Shown here one piece after another: positions 21,367 to 32,204 of a DNA stretch of 42,762 nucleotides. The DNA is from Nymphaea colorata (taxonomy: Eukaryota; Streptophyta; Magnoliopsida; Nymphaeales; Nymphaeaceae). Each line of letters starts with the position of its first letter. Position 1 is the stretch's first letter. The stretch is from contig NC_045145.1 of the NCBI RefSeq assembly GCF_008831285.2, forward strand, positions 22,214,040 to 22,256,801. Direction: 5' to 3'. The position numbers and the translations under genes are program-made. The notes under the pieces are model-generated. The model was not told where the DNA came from and searched no databases. It worked only from the letters and a program-made list of their open reading frames with translations.

Positions 21367-22640
21367 CTATCCATAAGATAAGAGGAGAGCATGTGTCAAT
21401 GCAAGTACACAAATATAAAGATCATCAACTCTTTTTACCTTTATTGGAAGACTATCACTGTCCATATTAGGTTTAATATGTTGGTCTCTTTGAGCTCTCC
21501 ATGAAAATGATATTGGTGGAAGCTTAGATACATCTTTTCGAAATTCATTTGGTTCATTTGAGTCATTCTGAGGAATCAAATGTTCATGTTTGTTATCTCA
21601 TTTCCAAAACATTGCTTTCATAAAAAACATATTGCTGAATAATAAGTTTTTTGATATTAAGGTTATACAACTAATACCTTTCGTAACATCTGAATATCTA
21701 ACAAATATACAATTTTCACTTTTCTTGTCCAACTTAGTACACTTGCTTGAATCAATTTAGACATATGAAATACACCTCAAAACTCATAAATTACTTACAT
21801 TAGGTCTGCGTTTCCACCAAGCCTCATAGGGTGTTCGATTGAGTACTGCTTTAGTTGGTGAAATGTGAAAATTATGAACTACATTAGTCATTGCTTATAC
21901 CCAAAAATCATTGCAGAAGTTGTGTTTCACTGAGTATGCTTCTAGTCATTTCTACCACTGTTCTTTTTCTCAACAACAACATTTTGTTGTGGTATCTTCC
22001 TTACTATCAATTGATATGCAAATTCTATCATTTTTCTAAAATCATCAAATTAATAAATAAAAATTCTCCTTCTCTATCTGTGCGCAAACACTTTATGACA
22101 CAAATTTAGGTCTTTTTTACTAAAGATTTGAACTCTTAAAATTTTTCAAAAGCTTCTGATTTTTTAGTAAGAAAATATACCCAATTCATATGAGTAAAAA
22201 CATCAATAAACAACAAAAAATATCTATATTGTTCAATGAATGAGTATTATCTGCATGGACTAGTTCAAGAGGCTTATTGACCATTCATGTCTTTTCAATT
22301 ATGAAAGACATATGATGTTGCTTTCCATATAAACAACTTTCACAAATCCCATCACTACATGTGATATATGGTAAACCTAATACAATGTTCTTGTTCTTTA
22401 ATAATTTCAGACCATTATAATGTAAATGATCATACACTAAGTACTAAAGCTGAGATATTTTGTTAACATCATTGATTATTGCAACTTTATCTATCTGAGA
22501 AAATTCAAGTGGAAACATCTTATTTGAAGTCATTTTCACTGTAACGAAAGACTTATTATTTGACTGAGTTCTCTTGATTTCACATGTTCCTCCTACAAAT
22601 CTAACCCTTTTGTCTCACCATGCAAATGCTCAGAGTTGCA
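21367..22640 (-). pseudogene. Heavily decayed Ty1/copia pol (integrase region)
   Basis: On the minus strand, pieces of a copia integrase appear in order with many stops and shifts: YGHLHYNGLKLLKNKNIV, CESCLYGKQHH (second zinc Cys pair and KQH), NKPLELVHADN, TKAVLNRTPYEAW, then NCIFVRYSD and a linker PQNDSNEPNEF. It is far more decayed than the 15221 element and differs from it in sequence, so it is an older insertion of another family. No LTRs were found beside it. Confidence 0.75.
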
Positions 22641-22653
22641 GGCTTCATGAATC

Positions 22654-22914
22654 TCAAACGTTACTGAAACCTGATTGTTTTCTTATGCCCTTCTCCTTGA
22701 TAATATTCCTATTTCTTATGCCCTTCTCCTTGGTAATATTCCTAATTTTTAGAGCTTCATTCCATTTACCAGCAGCGGCATAGACGTTAGAAAGTAGAAC
22801 ATGACAACCTGCTTGACCAGACTCCAACCTCAGCAGACCAATCCTTATTCTATCAGCAGCCTCGATATTTCCACATTTTGCGTGCATATCGATAAGTGCT
22901 GCACCCAAGTTCAT
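22654..22914 (-). pseudogene. PPR gene fragment with internal deletion
   Basis: The frame reads LGAALIDMHAKCGNIEAA, then jumps to DRIRIGLLRLESGQAGC and the E-motif-like VLLSNVYAAAGKWNEALKIR. Against the gene at 1-1745 about 120 codons are missing between NIEAA and ADRI, with the join at similar codons. A 33-bp tandem duplication (NI.KEKGIR twice) follows, and the frame ends soon after at QSGFSNV. It extends past the point where the window cuts the intact gene, so it shows what that gene's unseen part resembles. The frame opens with a non-ATG codon; no product is expected. Confidence 0.85.
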
Positions 22915-23350
22915 ACTTTGCAGAAATTCGGGCGTTTGATATATCTACGATTTTAGAATTAAAATGCTCATTTTTATAAGAAATTAAAATGATTAAACAA
23001 ATAACGTACATTGTTTTTTAGTTTAAAAAACTAGAACTTAGAATTTCGATTTCATTTCATTTCAGTTGGAGGAAAATTTGTGGTTTTGGAATTTAAAATC
23101 CTACATCGTGCAAAACTTTTTTTTTGGGTTTCATTATATTTATTACCATAAATCTTTTCAGGCTGATTTAAGTTTAAGTAATTGAAGTTAGTCGGATCCA
23201 AGTATTGGTTGACATTTATTTTCAGGTTCCTTATTTAAAAAAAGAAAAAAAGAAAAACCACTCAACAAGAAAAACACTGCCTTATTTTTTTGAGACAGTA
23301 AATAGGCACCAAATTTTTTCACTTAGTTTACTAATATCGTCTTTTAGACA
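22915..23350. repeat. Segmental duplicate shared with 14739-15180 and 1985-2100
   Basis: Non-coding sequence between the PPR fragment and the NLR 3' flank, colinear with 14739-15180. It is not transposon-like: it has no TIRs, LTRs or coding motifs. Confidence 0.75.
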
Positions 23351-23915
23351 AAAATAACAATGAAATGAAACCCAACACTTAATTTACAAATCTCATATTC
23401 TTCTCTTTTTTTTTATGTTGGAAGAGAAAACCGATGGCCTGTACCTTCATCATCGGCTGTTGTTTTCTCTCTTTCTCCAGCCGTTGACGGAAAAGAAAAA
23501 GAGGCTAGAAGAAGGTAGCAGATGCGGGATTTATGGTTTACCTACAGTGGCAGCAGACAGAGAAACGAAAATAGGGTTACATCCGATGTATTCGTGGGTG
23601 CGTTGTTCAAAACAAAGCGGTGACAAGGTGTCACAAAAAAAAAGCTGTAAAAGAAAAATAGCAAACAAAAAAAAAATCAAGAAAAAGCATGTAGAAACAA
23701 AAAATAAAAACAAGAAGAGAAAAAGAAAGATTGAGCGAGATAGTTCCTCATACTTGCAACAAAAAACGACACTATTTACAGCATCTGTTATTCTAAGGCG
23801 CCAACAAATAAGCACATCTTTGAAGACCTTTCTAAAAGAGGGCATTTGATCTTTCTCCTCTACTTACATATGATTATATGCGCGGTGCACAAATTTTCGC
23901 GCACAAAGTCTTCTT
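23351..23915. other. NLR 3' flank, no gene accepted
   Basis: Contains long A-rich and AAGAAAA stretches and a Lys-rich 144-codon frame (23415-23849) whose composition follows the A-rich DNA. No domain is recognised. It would hold the NLR 3' UTR and polyadenylation signals. Confidence 0.5.
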
Positions 23916-26606
23916 CTATTTAATTGAAAGCACTTCGAGTTTGAGGCGTTGGATGCCGTGAGGCATCAACTGCCGACGACAACCGTGTATCCTTAGCTGC
24001 TTCAGACTCGGCATGCTGCCTTCCAAGAATCTCACGGTTCTCAGACTTCTTAGATCGACAAGCTGGAGACTTCGAAGCTTAGGAAACCCCAAAGGACCAC
24101 ATTTTAACCCCTCAACGTTGTCTAAACGATAAAGCCGAAGGTCTGATAGACAAGGAAGTGATTCCAGGAGTGGAAAAGGGTCTTCCCTTAAGGGCCCACC
24201 AACTAAGATCAATTTGCTAAGGTTATGGAAGGAACCAAGGGTATCAGGCAACTCCGACAATCGGTGCAACTCGAGGACTCGCAGGCGAGGTGGCGGTCTT
24301 TCGAGCAACCTTCTGCCAAATGGGAAATCACTAGCATAATTGTCGTACCAAATCCCCAGCCTAAAAAGGTGCCTCATGCTGTTGATGGATGCGTAAAGAT
24401 CTTCAGCATCTTCTTCCTTGACATCCCATATTTCCAACCTCCTCAACTCCTTCAATTGCCTAATCTCTGCGGCAATTCCTTTTCTTGAACCATTCAAACC
24501 AGTTAATGTTTGTAGGCATCTTAAATTGCCCACGCCCTTTGGCATTTCGGGACAGCATGAAGCCATGCATAAATGGCGCAAGTTTCTCAGCCTAATGATC
24601 TCATTGGGTAGCATAAGAACGCCAGAGTGTCTGAAATCTAAAGTTTCTAAATTTTGAAGGCTCCCAATTGATCTAGGAAGTTTTGACCTGTGATTCCTTT
24701 GGGTACGAAAGCACAGGTACCTCAAATGGAGTAGTTGTCCTATCTGCTTCGGCAGTTTCTTTATTTCAGCACCACCTAAATCCAATACCCTCAGTAACAT
24801 AAATTGGCCTGAATATGAAGCCAGGTTAGGTGTCCTGACGTAATCCACACGAAAAAAAAGAAGAGAACGGAGGAGTTGAATATTGCCAACTGCGCTTGAT
24901 AGTACGCTCTTGTCGTCATCTTCAATCGTCTTATTCTCTCTAATGACAGACATCCGACGGGGGCTGACGACATTCGCTCTTCTCACCTGCATATCAAGTA
25001 TAAATGAGAACTCCTCATCACGTGATATGGAAATGGCAAGATCACGCATAAGATCATGAATCCTGCATGATTTCACTCGACCATCCATGCTAGTCTCTGC
25101 GATTTGAAGCATGCTCTTGTCGATTAATTGTAGAATGTAATCCTCTCCTACCTCCTCGATTGTCGTGCCTCTTCTTTCTTCTATGAATCCTTCTGCAATC
25201 CAAAGCCTGATCAATTTGTTTCTTTTGATCAAATGGTCCTCAGGAAATAAACCACAATAAAGGAAGCATGGTTTAAGATGTAAGGGCAGCTCATCATAGC
25301 TCATCTTTAGAATGCTTGTTATGCTACCCCCGGAAGTTGAGCATTCATAACTACCCAACTTCCAGCGTAAGTTTTGATTTACCTTCTCCCACTTTGGCAC
25401 AGCCCTCTTCTTACACAGTATACCTCCCACTGTTGCGATTGCAAGTGGGAGGCCGCCGCACTTTTGCAGCATACTCTTACCCACTTCCTGAAATTCCGGA
25501 GGCATAATAGCAGTACTTCCTAGAAATGCCTTTCGGCAAAGTAACGACATTGCTACATCATCAGGAAAAGTTTTCAGTTCATGACGGGTGAAGTTTACGC
25601 TTTTAATTGTTTCTAATTCAGAAGTGACACCCTCTGTACGAGTTGTGATCATGATTGCGCTTCCATTGTTATTCTCTGGCAATGCTGAATTGATATTGAT
25701 GCAAACTCGCTTATCCCACACGTCATCCAACACGAGTATAATTTTTTTTCCTTGAAGGTAGCTGTGAATTTGTCTTCCCAGATCAACCTCATTCATTTGC
25801 TCTATCTCCTCTCTGGAAGGAAGCAAGCTTTCTTCTGCTTCCTTTGAGGAACTCGGTTCCCTTATTCCTCCAAATTTTATTAGCATGAACTTTAGTAAAG
25901 TTTTGGTATTAAAAGATTGCGAAACTGATACCCATGCAGAGCAATTGAAATGTTCCTTCACTTTTGGTTCGTTATAAACCTTTCTTGCAAGTGTTGTCTT
26001 TCCTAACCCACCCATCCCAACTACTGAAATGTAAATTTTTTTATTGTTACCTGTCACTCCTCCCACAAGCTCATTGAGCAAGAGCTTTACATCCTTTTCA
26101 ATTCCCACGACTTCTGCTTCCTCGAGGAAGTTTGCTTCTGCATAATCTTGCCATTGCCGAATGGTCGAGTCCGAACTCGTATCTTCATGAAGGATTTGTA
26201 TGTGGTACGTGCGCCTTCTTTCTGAGAGCGCAGCGATTTTCCTCTTGATCTTTTGTACATCGGTTGCAAGGTTATGTCTTGGAAGTAATTGAGTCATAGC
26301 GCTGGACAGAATGCCAAGGAAGTTCTTGATTCCACCATGTCCTGCATGTCTCGTTCCAAAGCGAAGTAAAAACTCATCAATAGCGTCTTCGATATCATAA
26401 GCAACACGTCTTACTTGGTTGACCCATATTTTGATTCCCTCGTTTCCATGTCGTTTTCTGTCAGCATCTTTCAGAAATGCTTGGATGCTTTCCAGTTCCA
26501 GCCTTAGCTCATCAATTTCTTCGCGAATCCCTCCAAGCAACTCCGCTTCTTTCACGAGGTAGGTACCCAGCCTCTCCAGCAGGAACTTCACAGCAATCTC
26601 CGCCAT
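23916..26606 (-). CDS. CC-NBS-LRR disease resistance protein (RPM1-like CNL)
   Basis: Single-exon 896-residue protein. The start is the ATG at 26606 (MAEIAVKFLLERLG); the frame is open 15 codons further but begins with GTG. The Rx-type coiled coil covers ~1-140 with an EDVID-like IEDAID at 72-77. NB-ARC motifs: P-loop GMGGLGKTT 197-205, RNBS-A FNCSAWVSVSQSF, kinase-2 KKIILVLDDVWD 287-298, RNBS-B GSAIMITTR, GLPL CGGLPLAIA 383-391, RNBS-D FLYCGLFPEDHLI with RLWIAEGFI 448-475, and an MHD motif present as IHD (CRIHDLMRD 514-522). The remaining ~370 residues are leucine-rich repeats. All nucleotide-binding residues are present, so it is probably functional. Family knowledge: an intracellular ADP/ATP switch that senses pathogen effectors and triggers hypersensitive cell death, acting near the plasma membrane for RPM1 types. 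A partial copy of its 3' end is at 20544-20806 and of its 5' flank near 31634. Confidence 0.95.
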   Translation of the reverse strand: MAEIAVKFLLERLGTYLVKEAELLGGIREEIDELRLELESIQAFLKDADRKRHGNEGIKIWVNQVRRVAYDIEDAIDEFLLRFGTRHAGHGGIKNFLGILSSAMTQLLPRHNLATDVQKIKRKIAALSERRRTYHIQILHEDTSSDSTIRQWQDYAEANFLEEAEVVGIEKDVKLLLNELVGGVTGNNKKIYISVVGMGGLGKTTLARKVYNEPKVKEHFNCSAWVSVSQSFNTKTLLKFMLIKFGGIREPSSSKEAEESLLPSREEIEQMNEVDLGRQIHSYLQGKKIILVLDDVWDKRVCININSALPENNNGSAIMITTRTEGVTSELETIKSVNFTRHELKTFPDDVAMSLLCRKAFLGSTAIMPPEFQEVGKSMLQKCGGLPLAIATVGGILCKKRAVPKWEKVNQNLRWKLGSYECSTSGGSITSILKMSYDELPLHLKPCFLYCGLFPEDHLIKRNKLIRLWIAEGFIEERRGTTIEEVGEDYILQLIDKSMLQIAETSMDGRVKSCRIHDLMRDLAISISRDEEFSFILDMQVRRANVVSPRRMSVIRENKTIEDDDKSVLSSAVGNIQLLRSLLFFRVDYVRTPNLASYSGQFMLLRVLDLGGAEIKKLPKQIGQLLHLRYLCFRTQRNHRSKLPRSIGSLQNLETLDFRHSGVLMLPNEIIRLRNLRHLCMASCCPEMPKGVGNLRCLQTLTGLNGSRKGIAAEIRQLKELRRLEIWDVKEEDAEDLYASINSMRHLFRLGIWYDNYASDFPFGRRLLERPPPRLRVLELHRLSELPDTLGSFHNLSKLILVGGPLREDPFPLLESLPCLSDLRLYRLDNVEGLKCGPLGFPKLRSLQLVDLRSLRTVRFLEGSMPSLKQLRIHGCRRQLMPHGIQRLKLEVLSIK

Positions 26607-26887
26607 TTCCTCTCCTTCTCTTCTCTTTCTCAACAGAATATCGTACGACACTCAGTTTGGAAGGGCGTCTTCAGCTTTTAAAGAAATTTTTTTCAAATGA
26701 ATACAGTTTTTACGAGATGGCAAAGGCAGAAAATACCAAGGGAAAAGTAGCAGAATTCGTGGCCAAAGCATTGATGGTGATTATGACCATACGGAGCTAC
26801 TTGGACAGACAGTCTGGCTTCTGGGTCCATACTTCCCTCCGTTTCTAACTTGTGATTTGACGAGACGGAAAAAAACAAATGGTATTC

Positions 26888-26891
<4 letters not shown>
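26607..26891 (-). promoter_or_regulatory. NLR 5' flank
   Basis: Presumed promoter and 5' UTR of the NLR gene. The part about 26622-26750 (CTCAACAGAATATCGT, CTCAGTTTGGAAGGGC) recurs at 31643-31760 without a coding region. No confident TATA box was chosen. Confidence 0.45.

Positions 26892-26922
<31 letters not shown>
26892..26922. repeat. (AT)n microsatellite
   Basis: 31 bases of alternating AT upstream of the NLR gene. Confidence 0.95.
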
Positions 26923-26925
<3 letters not shown>

Positions 26926-27150
26926 GTGAACTGATTACAAGTTATTTGATTAGTTAGTTTAATTGATGGTTTATTAATGTGCCATAAAATTTATTTTTGA
27001 AGTCTAGTTGTGAGTTCATAATATTTATAAAGGTACAAGCATGCCAAGTTTCCTTATGATCACATGCTGCCTTATGATTCCTTGATCAAGTTGATTTAAG
27101 GAGCTAAAGTTTTAAGAAGAGCACATATATACAAACTTTTAACTGAATAG
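26926..27150. repeat. Segmental duplicate, copy 1 (NLR upstream)
   Basis: Shares ACTGATTACAAG, TATTTGATTAGTTAGTTTAA and GCATGCCAAGTTTCCTT with 31795-32020 in the same order and orientation, at roughly 80-85% by eye. Confidence 0.75.
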
Positions 27151-27164
27151 AAGTGAAAAATAAG

Positions 27165-27436
27165 GGCTGGTCACTAATTTCTCGCATATCACAAGTTACT
27201 TGATTAATGGATCACATCCAAGCTACCCAAATACTCAAGCGCGGTGGGCGCTCACAGTGGTATATATCGCTGTCAGTCTCGGTCCAAAGGGCTGGTCACT
27301 AATTTCTCGCAGATATCACCAGAAGAAAAAAAGTAAGCTTTTTTTAGCGACGCTCAAAAAAAAAAAAAAAAAAAGTTAAGTGAAAAAAACTAAGCGTTTT
27401 TTAGCGACGCTCAAAAAAAAAAAAGTTAAGTGAAAA
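27165..27436. repeat. Local direct repeats with TTTTAGCGACGCTC units
   Basis: Two nested duplications. GGGCTGGTCACTAATTTCTC occurs at 27165 and 27288. A ~50-bp unit with TTTTTAGCGACGCTCAAAAA and GTTAAGTGAAAA occurs at 27336-27389 and 27392-27436, differing mainly in poly-A length. TTAGCGACG-type words are common at the ends of plant CACTA elements. Confidence 0.75.
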
Positions 27437-27479
27437 TACTAGGTGAACATATATTGATGTGAGGTGCAAAAGGTCAGAG

Positions 27480-28080
27480 TTAATCGACATATACTAACGT
27501 CCACTACAGGTGTCGATGGTTGCCAACACTTTATTTACGCTATCGTGCCTAGTGTCACAAAAACTGCATTCTGGAAATAAATTGTCCAATTGACCAACGC
27601 AGCTGAGTTTGGAACCTTATCCTAGTGTTGCCTTAGTTGCAGACTTCATTGATATGGATCAAGAAATTAGCTACAAAACTAGAGGGCCTCAAATTAGTCC
27701 TAACGACAGGGATATGGTGTGGCAAAAGCCTACTTACACAACCATTGGCGCTACCTTATATTAATCATCGACGGTAAAGATAATGTCGGAGAAAACTATC
27801 ATCGACATTCTAGTACATGGACGCATCTTGTGCATAGGTAAATAAAATTATTACAGACGTCTAATAAAACTTTTACTGACATGTGGTAGACATTGGTAAA
27901 ACTTTTATCAACACGTGGTGGGGGTGGGTAAAACTTTTACCCACATGTGGACGTTGACAAACCATTTGATCGATATAAAGGTGGACATGGGTGATATATT
28001 TATGGACGCAATTTCGTCTGTCGGTGAAGATTTGTTAATTTTTTCTTTTGTCGACCCACAAAATGCACTTCTAAAACACA
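27480..28080. mobile_element. Possible CACTA-like terminal region remnant
   Basis: Carries CCACTACAGGTGTCGATGG near 27500. At about 27862-27955 three ~35-bp units of GGTAAAACTTTTA(C/T)C plus ACATGTGG alternate with GACATT or GACGTT words, and GTCGGTGAAGA/GTCGACC lies near 28020-28060. Subterminal repeats of this type are typical of CACTA transposons, but no paired TIR, 3-bp target duplication or transposase was found, so the limits are approximate. Confidence 0.35.
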
Positions 28081-28338
28081 GTTTTACATAGGACTCTGAA
28101 GTAATGAATGGACGCTTCACAAGCTAATGTGAAGGATGCAGCAACTAGGTTATGAAAAACAATCATAGAAGAACCATTCAATACCAAAATGTAGCATCCC
28201 CATTGCAGCCAAAAGAAAGCCAACAACCTCACTGCCATAGGAATTAAAACAAAAGTTCAAGTTGATTCAGCAGCTTACCCTGCTCCATGAGAGCCTCATC
28301 AATCACCTTAGCTACATGTTATTAGGGCAAATTACGCT

Positions 28339-28390
28339 GGAACTGCCCACACCAGCTGGGTTGCTCCATGGTGTAGTTGGAAATTAATTT
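28339..28390 (-). repeat. Inverted copy of 33580-33632
   Basis: About 52 bp match 33580-33632 in opposite orientation (AAATTAATTTCCAACTACAC and CAACCCA(G/A)CTGGTGT). Both read KLISNYT-EQP-WC-Q in one frame. Parent gene not recognised. Confidence 0.6.
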
Positions 28391-28410
28391 GCGGGAGGCG
28401 TCAATCATAG

Positions 28411-28474
28411 TATTAATGGCAGCTCCCACTTCTACGCATGCATGCATTTAGTAGAAGTGGGAGCAGCCATTAAT
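28411..28474. repeat. Near-perfect hairpin, 24-bp arms, 15-nt loop
   Basis: Arm ATTAATGGCAGCTCCCACTT plus CTAC (28412-28435) and arm GTAGAAGTGGGAGCAGCCAT plus TAAT (28451-28474) pair with one mismatch. The loop is GCATGCATGCATTTA. A diverged third copy of the right arm lies at about 28502-28523. Confidence 0.85.
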
Positions 28475-28504
28475 GCTGTATGACCAATTATGCATGCATT
28501 TAGT

Positions 28505-28670
28505 AGAAGCGGGAGCAGCCATTTATCAGTGTAAAAAATGATGTTCGAGCCAAACTTAGAACCTGAGCGCCTCCATGCATGATTGATAAGTGTAAAGATG
28601 GTTGTAATAAGATGAATATCATAATTTTTGGTTTCTAAAATAATATGATCTAATTAAATATTGTTGGTAC
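28505..28670. repeat. Segmental duplicate of 31430-31595
   Basis: Shares ATGTTCGAGCCAA, CCTCCATGCATGATTGATAA and TAATTTTTGGTTTCTAAAAT with the second copy. The second copy also has a ~58-bp internal tandem (31400-31515). Confidence 0.75.
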
Positions 28671-29229
28671 AAAAGTAGGATAAATGAATTAGACAAAGTT
28701 GAAAATCCCCCAGCTGCATACTGCATGAGTGAGCCAATGAAAGGCCTGTACCTTGCCCTTCTTTTTCCAAGCAAAGGGGCCTTGCAGGCCCTTTCTTTTA
28801 TTTTATTTTTTATGGTTGAATGAAAAGCGCCTATCGTAATACATGCTATTGATTGCTAAGTGGCCTGCTACTAAGTGGCATGCAATCCTTCTTTTTTTTT
28901 TTTGGAAGAGTGACAATTAATGGCCTGCTAGCTGACTGCTTGCAGTCAACCTTACAATAATGGGCTGCCCTCGACTTGAGGGCCCAGCTCATGGTCCCTT
29001 CTTTAATGTTATTAATTGAGGGGCCTGCAAATGCAAATGGGTGATTCGATGATTAGAGCATTGATTTGACTTTTGTTACTGCTTGCGCATAATTGATTGC
29101 ATCTATTATCATGCCCAGTAATTTTAGAGTAGGTTTTCTATGGACGCCAAACCTTTATCAAATCTTGTAATTGAGTGACACCTTGATGCTAACCTTTTTA
29201 GGATTTTAATTGAGTGAGTGACCCAACCT

Positions 29230-29345
29230 ATTAACATGGTATACCAATAATACAAAATATACAATATGTAACTGAAGTGACCTAGTGCTATCTAGTGTCA
29301 ATTGACGAACTTGTTGTGTATACATACATACAACAATCATAATTG
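29230..29345. repeat. Dispersed repeat related to 33270-33345 and 33785-33848
   Basis: CCTATTAACATGGTATA and TCAATTGACGAACTT(G/A)TTGTG occur here and again near 33268 and 33805. The chromovirus at 33850 inserted at the end of the last copy. Confidence 0.6.
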
Positions 29346-29785
29346 AAGTGCCCATACTGTCTTTTCCACTTGGAGAAGAATACTGGAATGTGAAAACACA
29401 CAAAAAAAAAACTTGAGCAAAAATCCTAAAATCATTATCGTAAAACAATATGATTACCTAAAATCATGCACAAATAGAAAAACTTAATTTTAAGTTTGAG
29501 CAACATACTTTTTTATCATTTAGACGTCAAAAAATGATGAACACGTACAATTGCCCAAAAACTTTTGTAAACTCCGGTGCAAAGAAGAGGAAGGAGAAAG
29601 GGAAATAGGGAAGAAGAAGAAATGAAAGAAAGGGCTCGGGCTGAGTTACTGTAAGGGAAGTCTTTAACGACGCGTGACATGCATTGGTAACGATTCATTT
29701 AAAAGCGTTAGTAAAAGTTTTGTGGTAACCGTCTTTTTTTTAGACAACTTTGTGTTCTGGTGCAAAACATCATCACTAGCAATCC

Positions 29786-31260
29786 TGCCAAGGGCTCACC
29801 CATACATAAAGAAAAAATTGTTCAAGCTTGAGTTATTCTCTCTAATTGTGAACTCATGCTATGCCTGGAGGTCGCTGTTCTGATAGTATTGAGAACTATT
29901 GACTTGTGTGGATGGTTTTAATCTATGTATCTGTCATGAGGACCAACTACCTTTAGCTTCTAATGGCCAACTGATTTAGCTACTGCCAATCAAACCTGTT
30001 GGGTCCTAGTGAATTTTTCCCCTGGGTGGTGGAATTTATTCCATATGATGCTCCCCATGTGCACATTTAATGCAACATTGCCCAAAATAAGAGATGGATG
30101 TGAGTGTCTCATGGTGGTAGGAGTCATAACTTATTGCCATTTCCTGCTGAAGGTGAGCATAAGTTGCCTTTGTACAAAGCTAGCTTCATGTGTTTGCTTA
30201 TGACTCAACGCAGTTAAAAGTACTTATTTCTTGCTTGACATTCTGACTCTGATACATAAACGACAAACCTTATGAATGTTTTTGGGTAGTGTGAACCCCA
30301 TATGCAATGTTGCTAAGGACATAACTTATTTATTAAGTTGCTTCCTTTTATGTCATTTATTTTCAAATTCATATGAATTTCTACATTTAACTTTGGCCAA
30401 TGACCTATTAATACCACCTAATTTGATTCTTTATAACTAACAGGAGTAAAGTTATTTCTAGAATATTAACGGACATGTGGTCTGGCATAAGCTCACCTAC
30501 ATAACTGAAGCCAACTTGATTAATGAATCTTATCCATGATGGAAAAGCGTAAGGCCCCCAACATGTACAAAAAGAAAATTGTTCAGAAACAAAACCATTT
30601 AAAGTTATTAACTTGTTGTGGGATATTCAACTCTAATGCATAAACTGACACACCATATGAGTACACTTGCCAGTGAGAACCCTTTATGTACACTGTCAGG
30701 ATACAACTTTTTATCCTTTTACAAGTTTTCAATAACCTTGACTGATGACTTACTAATGCCACTTCACTCTTTATAACTTGAATGATTCCATAGTTGGGGG
30801 GGGGGGGGGGGGGGGGAGGGTGTTAAGAAAAGTTCCCTGATTGTAATTGGTAAAAGCATAAAATGTGATTGATAATGTGTTGTCGTTGCTATTGGATGAC
30901 TAATATATAAAAATTGAAATTTGTCAGCCAGCCAGTGAGTGAATATTTCACTGCTGAAAAAGCCATAAGTTCTTGCTGAAACTAGCAAAAACTGTCACTA
31001 CATTATGAATTGTCACTATATTTTTGTATATCCCGCAATATCGGGCTGAATTCAGTAAATACAGCTACATTTGTTGGTTCACATATACCTAAAATACTGA
31101 ATAAGTTGCTTGTACAAATGGTTTTACAGGACACTGTGTACATGTTAACTTCTATCCACACCGTGAAAAGAAAATAAAATTTTGAATTATTGTAGGTCTC
31201 AAACTTGCAGCTATTGAGATATTTCACATTCTAATACTATTTTAAAAATGTATATGCTTT
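29786..31260. repeat. Large segmental duplication, copy A
   Basis: Colinear with 32205-33145 from GGGCTCACCCATACATAAAG through CAATCAAACCTGTTGGGTCC and CCCCATGTGCACATTTAATG to the minus-strand stretch coding EPTNVAVFTE. Copy A has ~500 bp more, including a second run of the unit GTGTGAACCC...TTGCTTCCTTTTA. No ORF over 80 codons and no known gene. Confidence 0.8.
30796..30816 (+). repeat. Poly-G tract (21 G)
   Basis: A run of 21 G followed by AGGG. Its length may be unreliable in sequencing. Confidence 0.9.
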
Positions 31261-31633
31261 TGACAAAAAAATAATTACCTCATGATAAGTAACAATTAAA
31301 ATTTTCTCTTCTCTACCATGTTCTTGAAGAAAACCTAATAAAGGATCAATCCTATTTTACACATGGCCACTTGTGTGGCCTTCCTTCTTCACAGTGTTGT
31401 TGGAGCGAAACTTGAAGCTGACCGCCTACATGCATGATTTACCGGTGTAAAAAAAATATGTTCGAGCCAAGCTTGAACCTGACTGCCTCCATGCATGATT
31501 GATAAATGTAAAAAATGAATGGCTGCCATCTGCATAAAAATTATCGTAATTTTTGGTTTCTAAAATAATATGATCGAATTAGATACTGTCGGTACATCTC
31601 CCCTCTGCATACTTCACAGGAGTCGCTGCCATC

Positions 31634-31795
31634 ACTCTCTCTCAACAGAATATCGTGGGTACTCAGTTTGGAAGGGCATCTTCAGTTTCCCACAGTTTTG
31701 CTTTTAATCTTTTTTTTTTTTTTTTCAATTGATCGATGCAACTTTTACGGGATGACAACAGCAGATTATGTCCCCTTGACGACTATGAGAATTAC
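31634..31795 (-). repeat. Copy of NLR 5' flank without NLR coding sequence
   Basis: CTCTCAACAGAATATCGTGG, CTCAGTTTGGAAGGGCATCT and the later TTTTACGGGATGACAA match 26620-26720 in the same orientation. On the NLR-coding side (below 31634) no LRR or NB-ARC sequence follows, so the coding part was lost or never copied. Confidence 0.75.
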
Positions 31796-32020
31796 CTAAA
31801 CTGATTACAAGCTATTTGATTAGTTAGTTTAATTGATGGTTTGTAAATGTATCATAATATTATTTTTTGAAGTCAAATATTAGTTGTGAATTCATATCAT
31901 TTGAAAAGATACGAGCATGCCAAGTTTCCTTCTGATCATGTGGTGTCCTGTGATGCCTCGATCAAGTTTGATTTAAGAAGCTAAAAATTTAGGGAGAGCA
32001 CATACATACAATCTTTTAGT
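31795..32020. repeat. Segmental duplicate, copy 2
   Basis: Partner of 26926-27150. Together with 31634-31795 it extends the duplicated NLR upstream block to about 400 bp. Confidence 0.75.
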
Positions 32021-32204
32021 TAGTCAGAAGATAAAAGATCATCTAATATATTGTATATATGAGTTAGCTACAAAACTAGAAGGCCTCAAGTTACCCCTAA
32101 CAATAGCAATATGGTTTGGTAGAAGCCTATGTACACAACTACTGGAGCTACCTCAAATTAATTATCCAGGAAGCCACACTTGGACTGAAACACCATGGCT
32201 AGCA

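Noticed and set aside
23415-23849. Lys-rich 144-codon ORF downstream of the NLR
   Set aside because: Composition reflects AAGAAAA-rich DNA; no domain, and it is absent from the duplicate near 15.2 kb.
26607-26651. 15-codon N-terminal extension of the NLR
   Set aside because: Begins with GTG; family members start at the MAE-type ATG, here 26606.
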